Source of the DNA: Phycisphaerales bacterium
Lineage (GTDB): Bacteria > Planctomycetota > Phycisphaerae > Sedimentisphaerales > Anaerobacaceae
Length of the DNA stretch: 6,714 bases
Assembly (NCBI GenBank): GCA_011057845.1
Contig: DSDB01000517.1
Location: 1 to 6,714 of the forward strand
Reading direction: 5' to 3'
Both the position numbers and the translations under genes were made by a program. Below the pieces are notes generated by a model, which did not search any database, had not been told where the DNA came from, and saw only the letters and a list, made by a program, of their open reading frames with translations. Of the stretch, positions 1 to 5,610 are shown in pieces. Position 1 is the stretch's first letter; the number at the start of each line of letters is the position of its first letter.

Positions 1-273
1 CTGGGCTATCAGGGCGACGACCGGGCGTACCTGTGGCTGAGCGATTCGCGGACGAACTGGCAGACGGTGGTCATGGAGGGCAAGACGCCGCCGGCGGTGA
101 CGGGATGCGGGCTGAGGGTTCCGGGTCTGGCGGATGGGGCCTACCGTGTGACCTGGTGGGATACCCAGGCGGGCAAGGTCGTCGAGACCGCGCAGGCCCA
201 GAGCAAGGGCGGATCATTCGGCGTCGCCGTGCCGGCCTTCGCGGCGGATATCGCGTGCAGGATCGAACATTGA
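1..273 (+). CDS. C-terminal end of a probable glycoside hydrolase (partial)
   Basis: Frame 1 is open from the first base to the TGA at 271-273, giving 90 residues with no start in the window, so this is the 3' end of a longer gene. The visible part has the alternating pattern of a small beta-sandwich: a segment reading AYLWLSDSRTNW, then GLRVPGLADGAYRVTWWDT followed by QAGKVV. Segments of this kind close many secreted glycoside hydrolases and related carbohydrate-active proteins, where a terminal Ig-like domain follows the catalytic barrel. No catalytic residue is visible, so family and substrate cannot be given. The dehydrogenase gene starts 17 bp after the stop on the same strand, which suggests co-transcription. 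The glycosidase link is inference from the terminal domain and the neighbours; it could be another secreted protein with an Ig-like end. Confidence 0.6.
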   Translation: MGYQGDDRAYLWLSDSRTNWQTVVMEGKTPPAVTGCGLRVPGLADGAYRVTWWDTQAGKVVETAQAQSKGGSFGVAVPAFAADIACRIEH

Positions 274-275
274 TC

Positions 276-280
276 AGGAG
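276..280 (+). promoter_or_regulatory. Ribosome binding site for the dehydrogenase GTG start
   Basis: AGGAG lies 10 nt before the GTG at 291. It supports GTG 291 over the TTG at 270, which overlaps the upstream stop, and over the ATG at 33, which would overlap the upstream gene for about 240 bp. Confidence 0.6.
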
Positions 281-290
281 ACAAGAGACT

Positions 291-1625
291 GTGGATAAGG
301 AACTGGGCAGGCTTCTGGGGACCCGTTTCAACTGCGAATGCGGCCGGCAACACGAACTGCCGGTTCGCGAGTTCGTGTACGAGGCCGGCGCGATTGAGGC
401 GCTGGGCCCGCTGATTGAACGCTGCACCGGCGGCGTCCGTCGAGTGGCCGTGGTCGCCGACACGCGAACCCAGGCCGTCGGCGGGGCTGCCGTCGGCGAC
501 ATGCTGGCCGACGCCGGATACGACGTCGAGAGCATCCTGATAGCGGACGTGCACGACAAGTCGCCCAAATGCGATGACGAGACCTTCCAGACGCTCCGCC
601 GCGCCATCGGGTCGCGCAAACCCCATCTGGTCGTGGCCGTCGGCAGCGGCGTGGTCAACGACCTGTCCAAGTGGGTCAGCTTCGACCTGGGGCTGCCCTA
701 TATGGTTGTCGCCACGGCGGCCTCGATGAACGGTTATTCGGCCGCCAACGTGGCCCCGACGGTCGAGGGCGTCAAGACGCTGATCGAGGCCCGCCCGCCG
801 CTGGCGGTGCTGGCCCGGCCGACCCTCATCGCCGCGGCCCCGGCGGAGATGACGGCGGCGGGTTTCGGGGACACCATCGCCAAGTTCTTCAGCCGGGCCG
901 ACTGGGTGACCAATACGCTGCTATTGGACGAATACTACTGCCCGTTCTGTGCGTGCCTGATCGAGCGGTTCGAGCATCTGTTCCTGACCCGCCCGGCGGA
1001 CATCGCCGAAGGCAAGGCCGAGGCCATCGATGGGCTGTTCGAGGCCCTGTTCTGGGCAGGCGTCGCCATGACGCTGGTCGGAACCAGCGCCCCGGCCAGC
1101 GGCGGCGAGCACCTGCTGAGCCATACCCTCGACATGGTCGCCGACACCAGGGGCTGGGGGCATGACTTGCACGGCCGACAGGTCGGCCTGGGGACCCTGC
1201 TGGCGGCGGCCCTCTACGATCGGCTCCTGAGCATCGAGCGCCCGACGGTCGCCGAGCCCCCCGCCCAGATCGACCGCCCCTGGTGGGCCAACGAGCGCAT
1301 CGCCGACGCCGTGGCCGCACAGTATCAGGCCAAGCAGCCGGTCTATCGCCTGGCCGCCGAGAGAATCCGCGACGGGCGATTCTGGGAGTCGCTTCGCGGG
1401 TGCATCGGCCCCATCGTGATAGCGCCGGGACGAATCCGGCAGTGGCTCACGGACGTCGGCGGGGCCGCCCGGGCGGCCGATGTGGGACGAACGCCCGACG
1501 AATTCCGGCAGGCGATCCTCCATGCCCACGAGATGCGAAAGCGATTCTCCATCATAGATTTCGCCTGGCTGGTCGGCATCCTGCCGGGGGCCGTCGACGA
1601 AATCGTCGAGCAGTGGTTTGTATGA
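291..1625 (+). CDS. araM: sn-glycerol-1-phosphate dehydrogenase, AraM/EgsA family
   Basis: Predicted to reduce dihydroxyacetone phosphate with NAD(P)H to sn-glycerol-1-phosphate in the cytoplasm, as characterised AraM/EgsA enzymes do; in archaea this makes the membrane-lipid backbone. The protein has 444 residues from GTG 291, somewhat longer than the roughly 390 usual for AraM. Visible features: an N-terminal CECGRQH motif (residues 15-21), a Rossmann-like half with the nucleotide-binding motif GSGVVNDLSKW (118-128), the conserved TAASMNGYSA (142-151), and GFGDTIAKFFSRADW (191-205). The likely metal ligands are D194, H274 (in GGEH) and H294 (in HDLHG); their spacing fits the iron-containing/glycerol dehydrogenase superfamily. 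The tail RKRFSIIDFAWLVG (416-429) also fits AraM. It follows a glycosidase-like gene by 17 bp. Family is confident; the exact substrate is not, and a glycerol or sugar-alcohol dehydrogenase role remains possible. Confidence 0.88.
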   Translation: MDKELGRLLGTRFNCECGRQHELPVREFVYEAGAIEALGPLIERCTGGVRRVAVVADTRTQAVGGAAVGDMLADAGYDVESILIADVHDKSPKCDDETFQTLRRAIGSRKPHLVVAVGSGVVNDLSKWVSFDLGLPYMVVATAASMNGYSAANVAPTVEGVKTLIEARPPLAVLARPTLIAAAPAEMTAAGFGDTIAKFFSRADWVTNTLLLDEYYCPFCACLIERFEHLFLTRPADIAEGKAEAIDGLFEALFWAGVAMTLVGTSAPASGGEHLLSHTLDMVADTRGWGHDLHGRQVGLGTLLAAALYDRLLSIERPTVAEPPAQIDRPWWANERIADAVAAQYQAKQPVYRLAAERIRDGRFWESLRGCIGPIVIAPGRIRQWLTDVGGAARAADVGRTPDEFRQAILHAHEMRKRFSIIDFAWLVGILPGAVDEIVEQWFV

Positions 1626-1706
1626 CACGAAGGGATGGGAGGGGTCCGTTCCAAGGGCGTAATGTGTCCTGTCTGCGCACGCACGCACGCGGGCCACGAC
1701 TCTGTC

Positions 1707-1726
1707 ATGCCCGCGCAGGCAGGCAT
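1707..1726. repeat. REP-like palindrome
   Basis: ATGCCCGC, a GCAG loop and GCAGGCAT form an 8-bp stem with one mismatch. With its flanks it matches the widely dispersed extragenic repeat that, when wrongly translated, gives the spurious peptide VMPAQAGIQ. It lies about 80 bp after the dehydrogenase stop, a usual place for such elements, where it may protect or end the mRNA. Copy number cannot be judged from one window. Confidence 0.55.
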
Positions 1727-1892
1727 CCAGTACGATTCGCGGCCGCCGGCGTTCCTGGCCCTGCCTCCGCACCGGACCCAATCGCCACCGTCATCGCCAT
1801 CGAATGCGTGTCCCAGCCCTGGTAATCACGGCCAAACCAGCTTCCACGCAGCCGGATTTCCCGAAAAAAAACCTGGCGGCGAAATGAAATAC

Positions 1893-1921
1893 TGTAAGTT
1901 ATTTATAAATAAGCACTTACA
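1893..1921. repeat. AT-rich nested inverted repeat
   Basis: TGTAAG (1893-1898) and CTTACA (1916-1921) are exact reverse complements. Between them lies the perfect 14-bp palindrome TTATTTATAAATAA (1899-1912). This stands out in a GC-rich region and lies about 45 bp before a -10-like TATAAT. A transcription-factor operator is the simplest idea; it could also be a mobile-element scar. Confidence 0.45.
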
Positions 1922-1942
1922 ATCAGCATGGTCCTTTTTCGC

Positions 1943-1972
1943 TTGGGTTCAGCAAGACACCTCTGCTATAAT
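1943..1972 (+). promoter_or_regulatory. Extended -10 promoter-like site
   Basis: A perfect TATAAT at 1967-1972 is preceded by TGC (1964-1966), the extended -10 arrangement for sigma-70-type RNA polymerase. The best -35 match is TTGGGT at 1943-1948 with an 18-bp spacer, which is weak. The predicted start of transcription is near 1979. No recognisable gene follows on this strand: the transcript would run into the 3' end of the GH127 gene from the opposite side. Confidence 0.4.
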
Positions 1973-1978
1973 ACGAGC

Positions 1979-2068
1979 ATGGCAGGCGAACGACACATGG
2001 ACAACTCTGGCTTCCAGGTGGGTGATGGCACGGTTCTACTACGAAACCTGGGTCCTTTTCACGATTAA
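1979..2068 (+). other. Possible leaderless 29-codon ORF or small RNA
   Basis: An ATG at 1979 falls where transcription from the TATAAT at 1967 should begin; it opens a 29-codon frame ending at TAA 2066-2068, with a second in-frame ATG at 1997. No Shine-Dalgarno site is possible for a leaderless start. In the same span CCAGGT (2014-2019) and ACCTGG (2046-2051) can pair, followed by a short T run (2055-2058), so an 80-nt RNA ending there is an alternative. The peptide resembles nothing I recognise. Both readings are speculative. Confidence 0.15.
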
Positions 2069-2141
2069 CAAGAGGCTAATCCTCCGATTGAACGTCCCTG
2101 CGCCGAAGTCGGGCCGTGACACCAACTCATTCAATGCAAGG

Positions 2142-5048
2142 CTAATTCAAGGGATGGACCTCCGGAGCGTCCGGCTTGAGCAGGCGCACATCATAAAGCC
2201 CTCCGGCAAGCCCGCGTCTTGCGGCGAACCGGACTGTGAGTCGATCGGCACCAGCGGCTTGAAGTATCTCGAACGGAATCGGATAGCGTTTCTCAACGAA
2301 GCCATTCGGTTTTTCGCCGGTTAGCCTCTGCGTGGCGACCACTGTCCCATTCACTAAGATGTCGAATTCCCGGCCACGATCATCGCCGGAATACGTGACG
2401 GCCAGAATGACCTCCTCAGCGCCTCGCGGGTCGAGGGTGTACTGAATCCAGGAGCCGTGACGCCAGCGCCGACCGTTGTGAATGCCCGATTCCATGCGTT
2501 CGCCCTGGAGGTCGTGTTCCACCTCGGGCTGTTGCTCGCCCACGGCGACCGAGTCGAGGGTCGCGGCTTCGCGGGCTGCGCGGGCCCGCTCTTCAGAGGC
2601 GAGTTTCTCCTTCTTCGCCGCAATCCGTTCGGCATTTGTGAGCTGCCAGTACATCTGATAGCGCCGTTCGTGCAGTCTGAAGAACGGCATCAGGGGCAAG
2701 CCCTCGGGTTCGGCCGGCTCGATCACATCCATGATACGGAAGTGCAGGGGCCCGGCGGAAGGATCGGGGACCACATGTGTGACTACCTCCTCTTCCGTCA
2801 CGAGCAGGGCCGGAACCTTGTCGAGCGGAACCATCGGACCGTGTGCCACATGCGCCATGCGGCCGTCATCGGCAAACAGACCGTTCATATTGTCGGTACC
2901 GTCGGGTTTTGCCAGCACGATCGGGCCATACAGAATGGCCACCCAATCGGAACCGTCGGGCAGACGCTCCACGTGCGTGTGCATGGGAAGCTCCACGTCA
3001 ATCGTATCGCCGTCTTTCCATTCCCTTCGAATCGCAGCGTAGGAAGATGGGGTCGAATCGACGCCCATGGATTGACCGTTCACCTTGACCGCGAAATTGC
3101 CTGCCTTGACCCAAGCTGGATGGCGGATATTCAACGTGAAGGTGGTCGGCTTCTCCAATTGCAGATGAAGCTGCGTACTCGCCTCATCCGGGAATCTCGT
3201 TTCCTGTTTCAGAGTCATTCCATCATCGGGCGCCGAGAGTTTCGAGGGGATAAAGAGGTTCACATACAAGCCGTCCCGGGCTCGGGCGTAGATGAACTCA
3301 CCGTATCGTCCGGGATTCTCCATGCCCGTACCCACGCAACACCAGAAGGCCTGCTCGGGCTGGGAATACACCCGGTAGTGGTCCGGGCGGATCGAGGTGA
3401 AATAAACGTACCCGGGCCTCTCCGGATGGATGGAGGCCAGGATATGATTGTACAGGGCACGCTCGTAATAGTCGGCATAGGCGGCCTTGGGTTCCGCCGT
3501 AAAGAGTTGCTGCGTAAGCCTGAGCATGTTGTAGGTATTGCAGGTCTCGGGGCCCTCCCGATGGGCGACCACACCGCTGAAATCATTGGGATTATTGAAA
3601 TGCTCACTGACGCTGTTGCCGCCCAAAACCAGGCTGCGGTGCTGTGTGACGGTTTTCCAGAAGAACTCCGCCCCGGCGTGCAATGTTCCATCCTGGGCCA
3701 GGGCCGCAATACGCTCCATGCCGATAATCTTGGGAATCTGGGTGTTGGCGTGCAGGCCGGTAAGGCGGTCCTGGTGATTCTCCAGGGGTTCGAAGACGGC
3801 CCGATGGTTAAAGCGTTTGGCCAGTTCGATGTATTTCTTGTTTCCAGTGATCGTGTAGATGTCAGCCAGCACTTCATTCATGCCGCCGTATTCCGTGGCG
3901 AGCATTCGCTGCATCTGTTCATCGCTCAGGCCGGACGTCAACGCTTGGCACCAGTCTCCATAGCGAATCAGCAAATCCAGCGCCTTTTCATGGCCTGCGT
4001 GGAGGTAGGCATCCCGAAGCCCGGCATACATCTTGTGGAGGTTATACCAGGGGGCCCACTTACTCCGCATGAGTTCGACACGGCCCTCTGCAACACGGCT
4101 CCAATAATCACGGCTGCCCGGAATGCCCCCGAGGTAACCGTTGCCGTTGGCCTCCTGGATTTGTGTGAGTTCGTCAATCATGTAGTCGAGACGACGACGG
4201 AACTGGCCATCCGGATCGTTACCCGAGTCTATCATCAGCGAAATCGCCGAAAGATAGTGTCCGGCGGTGTGTCCGTCGAGTCCGCCGCTCTCCCAGTTGC
4301 CGTAAGGCCGCGCCTTGGGCAGCATCCCCGCCTCACGACGAAACGGCGCGAGCAATCGGTCGGGATCATGGGCCAGGAGATACTGACGATTCGTCTTGAC
4401 CGCCTGGGAAAAAGGGCTCTCAAGCAGCCGGACATCTCTCAACGGGAAAAGCTGGACCGGCTCTTTGGGGGCCTCCGCGTTCCCGTAGACTCCTTCTTCA
4501 GTCCGCGTAATGGGTTTGATCGTGCCGTCATCATCCATGAAGACGGCAGGATCGATGTCCGCGTTAGGCCGACGCGAGTCCGTGGTCATTGCGTCAGTAA
4601 TGAGCGGGGTCCCACGGGCATCTTTGAATGGACCGAGTGGATTATCACCCATGGCCACTCCGATGCAGTGTTCATTGTTGTTATTGCGGCGCAACGTGGT
4701 GTAGAAATAGTATTGGCCGCCCTTTTCGATCATATGGGCAGCCCAGGCAACATTGGCCCGGGCGAATTTGAACTCCTCCGGCCGCATAATGGGTCCGTGC
4801 GGCGTCCAGGTCTTCATGTCTTTCGTGGAATAGCATCGCCAGTCCGGCATGGTGAAGAACTGACCGACTTTCGCGTTGTCGTGGCCCACGTAGACATAGA
4901 CCGTATCGCCAACGACCATAGCCGCGGGATCGGCCGTGAAGACGTCGCGAAAGACGGGATTGCCTCCGGGATTGGCTCCAACGCACTGACCGGCCACTGC
5001 CGCCAGCGTAATGAACGCGATGATTTGAATGTCTCTGCCTGTATTCAT
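2142..5048 (-). CDS. Secreted GH127 beta-L-arabinofuranosidase with truncated GH43 N-terminus
   Basis: A 968-residue protein. Residues 1-25 form a signal peptide with a hydrophobic core IIAFITLAAVAG and probable cleavage after VGA, so it acts in the periplasm or outside. Residues about 30-188 are GH43-like. Residues about 197-800 are a GH127 module, starting at LFPLRDVRLLESPF and including SGGLDGHTAGHYLSA (254-268). GH127 enzymes such as bifidobacterial HypBA1 hydrolyse beta-L-arabinofuranosides using a zinc-bound cysteine nucleophile. The expected residues are all present: E501 and C503 in GPETCNTYNM, C570-C571 in FWCCVGTGMEN (nucleophile C570), and E482 in SEHF as probable acid/base. A charged helical stretch (806-829) leads to a C-terminal beta-sandwich (about 832-957; VGEQQPEVEHDLQGE start) of the kind often found behind GH127. 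The ATG at 5048 has a GGAGA site 9 nt upstream. GH127 assignment is firm; the exact arabinoside is unknown. Confidence 0.9.
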   Translation of the reverse strand: MNTGRDIQIIAFITLAAVAGQCVGANPGGNPVFRDVFTADPAAMVVGDTVYVYVGHDNAKVGQFFTMPDWRCYSTKDMKTWTPHGPIMRPEEFKFARANVAWAAHMIEKGGQYYFYTTLRRNNNNEHCIGVAMGDNPLGPFKDARGTPLITDAMTTDSRRPNADIDPAVFMDDDGTIKPITRTEEGVYGNAEAPKEPVQLFPLRDVRLLESPFSQAVKTNRQYLLAHDPDRLLAPFRREAGMLPKARPYGNWESGGLDGHTAGHYLSAISLMIDSGNDPDGQFRRRLDYMIDELTQIQEANGNGYLGGIPGSRDYWSRVAEGRVELMRSKWAPWYNLHKMYAGLRDAYLHAGHEKALDLLIRYGDWCQALTSGLSDEQMQRMLATEYGGMNEVLADIYTITGNKKYIELAKRFNHRAVFEPLENHQDRLTGLHANTQIPKIIGMERIAALAQDGTLHAGAEFFWKTVTQHRSLVLGGNSVSEHFNNPNDFSGVVAHREGPETCNTYNMLRLTQQLFTAEPKAAYADYYERALYNHILASIHPERPGYVYFTSIRPDHYRVYSQPEQAFWCCVGTGMENPGRYGEFIYARARDGLYVNLFIPSKLSAPDDGMTLKQETRFPDEASTQLHLQLEKPTTFTLNIRHPAWVKAGNFAVKVNGQSMGVDSTPSSYAAIRREWKDGDTIDVELPMHTHVERLPDGSDWVAILYGPIVLAKPDGTDNMNGLFADDGRMAHVAHGPMVPLDKVPALLVTEEEVVTHVVPDPSAGPLHFRIMDVIEPAEPEGLPLMPFFRLHERRYQMYWQLTNAERIAAKKEKLASEERARAAREAATLDSVAVGEQQPEVEHDLQGERMESGIHNGRRWRHGSWIQYTLDPRGAEEVILAVTYSGDDRGREFDILVNGTVVATQRLTGEKPNGFVEKRYPIPFEILQAAGADRLTVRFAARRGLAGGLYDVRLLKPDAPEVHPLN
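4485..4973 (-). other. Centre-deleted GH43 domain inside the GH127 protein
   Basis: Residues 26-188 begin like a GH43 arabinofuranosidase/xylosidase: NPVFRDVFTADPAAMV with catalytic-base candidate D40, a DWRCYSTKDMKTWTPHG segment (69-85), DNPLGPFKDA (135-144), and DIDPAVFMDDDG (164-175) with the pKa-modulating Asp candidate D166. A normal domain would continue for roughly 140-160 more residues, including the catalytic-acid Glu blade. Instead the next residues, DGTIKPITRTEEGV (174-187), look like the usual last strand of such a domain, so the middle appears lost at DDGT (codons at 4521-4532). GH43 activity is not expected. What remains might be a vestige or have a structural or binding role. 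Confidence 0.65.
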
Positions 5049-5057
5049 CTTGCCGAT

Positions 5058-5062
5058 TCTCC
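5058..5062 (-). promoter_or_regulatory. Ribosome binding site of the GH127 gene
   Basis: Read on the minus strand, GGAGA is followed by 9 nt and then the ATG at 5048-5046. This and the signal peptide directly after that ATG fix the start. Confidence 0.6.
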
Positions 5063-5107
5063 AGTGAATTATGCCGTCGTTCTGTTTTAACGGGTTTCTC
5101 TATGATT

Positions 5108-5129
5108 CACCGGTGGAAATCGCCCGGTG
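5108..5129. promoter_or_regulatory. Operator-like inverted repeat upstream of the GH127 gene
   Basis: CACCGG (5108-5113) and CCGGTG (5124-5129) are exact reverse complements 10 bp apart, 60-81 bp before the GH127 start codon. Position and symmetry would suit a regulator site, but six-base arms arise by chance fairly often in GC-rich DNA. Confidence 0.25.
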
Positions 5130-5263
5130 GGAGATGAAAAATACGGAAAAAAATGTGGAGCGTACCCGTACCCCGGACGAATCCTCCCTGTCGTGCTCAA
5201 ATTGCATTCACCAATCCGCCGCGTCCCTTTCGTCAAGATGTTCTACGGCAAATTCCCAGGTAA

Positions 5264-5284
5264 TCCCCCGGCTCTGTCGGGGGA
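5264..5284. repeat. Perfect GC hairpin, REP/IS200-like
   Basis: TCCCCCG (5264-5270) pairs exactly with CGGGGGA (5278-5284) around the 7-nt loop GCTCTGT. It ends five bases before the transposase remnant. IS200/IS605 elements carry subterminal hairpins of this size and related REP elements resemble them, so it may be a leftover element end. Confidence 0.5.
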
Positions 5285-5288
5285 CTGA

Positions 5289-5420
5289 AATTTCGTCGGC
5301 GAACATTTCTGGGCCCGTGGGGACTTCGTATCGACGGTTGGGCGAGACGAGAAGGTCATTCGCGAGTACATCCAGCGACAAGAACAAGAGGATCGACGGA
5401 TCGATCCGTTGACGATGTTC
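5289..5420 (+). pseudogene. tnpA: IS200/IS605-type (Y1) transposase C-terminal remnant
   Basis: Frame 3 reads NFVGEHFWARGDFVSTVG, then GRDEKVIREYIQRQEQED and RRIDPLTMF. This is the characteristic end of single-strand Y1 transposases of the IS200/IS605 and REP-associated group. The Tyr encoded at 5367-5369 starts the YxxxQ signature (YIQRQ), which carries the catalytic tyrosine. A TGA at 5286-5288 precedes the segment and no frame upstream shows the HUH metal-binding motif or the rest of the roughly 130-150-residue protein; the space before the GH127 start is also too short for a full gene. After the last family-like residue the frame runs on to a TAG at 5571-5573 through repeat-like DNA, so the normal stop also seems lost. 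Not functional. I recognised the family by motif memory, not by alignment. Confidence 0.7.
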
Positions 5421-5481
5421 GGTGCCATCGTGGAGGGCAGGGCTGGGCCGGAACAGGGGGATTGCCGGCGGGCGGCCACGG

Positions 5482-5558
5482 GGGGCGGGGTGATGCATAA
5501 TCACGCGTGGCCAATCGCAATCGTACCACGGGCCGCCCCTACGAGGGGCGGGGTGATG
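5482..5558. repeat. Short direct repeat with embedded hairpin
   Basis: GGGGCGGGGTGATG occurs at 5482-5495 and again at 5545-5558, 63 bp apart. The second copy overlaps a perfect 8-bp hairpin, CCGCCCCT (5533-5540), ACG loop, AGGGGCGG (5544-5551). This looks like a dispersed intergenic repeat family or a decayed element end and encodes nothing recognisable. Confidence 0.5.
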
Positions 5559-5573
5559 GCGGCGGCGGAATAG

Positions 5574-5594
5574 TCCCGTGCGAAGCGAACGGGA
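5574..5594 (-). terminator. Possible weak terminator of the barrel-protein gene
   Basis: TCCCGT (5574-5579) and ACGGGA (5589-5594) form a 6-bp stem 17 bp beyond the barrel-protein stop when read on the minus strand. No real U tract follows, so it may only stabilise the 3' end. Confidence 0.25.
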
Positions 5595-5610
5595 GGCCCG
5601 TGGCGCGGGG

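Larger units (their letters stand above)
1626..2141. other. Gap between convergent genes, no convincing gene
   Basis: About 516 bp separate the dehydrogenase stop from the GH127 stop, with both genes pointing inward. It holds a short GCAC-rich microrepeat near 1675-1691, a REP-like hairpin (1707-1726), a nested AT-rich palindrome (1893-1921) and an extended -10 promoter-like site (1967-1972). A long plus-strand open frame (1635-2324) crosses it, but its translation resembles no protein family and it runs antisense into the GH127 tail. I see no T-rich intrinsic terminator for either flanking gene. Confidence 0.6.
5049..5610. other. Gap with mobile-element debris
   Basis: This 562-bp stretch lies between two minus-strand genes. 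Next to the GH127 start it should hold that gene's promoter, but no good -35/-10 pair is visible on the minus strand; the best single match is CATAAT at about 5069-5074. The rest is a transposase C-terminal remnant (5289-5420) with several hairpins and a short direct repeat. Open frames of about 100 codons on both strands here have no family resemblance and are not called as genes. Confidence 0.6.

Noticed and set aside
16..25. Possible lipoprotein signal in the GH127 protein (coordinates are residues; AGQC near C22)
   Set aside because: The residue before Cys is Gln rather than the small residue required by a lipobox, so a standard signal peptidase I site after VGA fits better.
33..290. N-terminal extension of the dehydrogenase to an ATG at 33
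   Set aside because: It would overlap the upstream gene in another frame for about 240 bp, the extra residues are Gly/Arg-rich and unlike AraM, and GTG 291 has a good ribosome binding site.
1635..2324. A 229-codon open frame across the convergent gap
   Set aside because: It translates through a REP-like repeat (the spurious MPAQAGIQ peptide) and into the GH127 gene antisense, with no recognisable domain and no ribosome binding site that I can support.
2457..5090. An 877-codon open frame antisense to the GH127 gene
   Set aside because: Its codons align exactly with those of GH127 in reverse. It is open only because the GH127 gene avoids TTA, CTA and TCA codons, and its translation resembles no family.
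5071..5412. A 113-codon plus-strand frame in the gap between the GH127 and barrel genes
   Set aside because: The meaningful reading here is frame 3, which carries the transposase tail; this frame is out of phase with it and has no family resemblance.
5208..5504. A 98-codon minus-strand frame over the transposase remnant
   Set aside because: It is antisense to the recognisable transposase tail and runs through GC-rich repeats; I see no domain in it.
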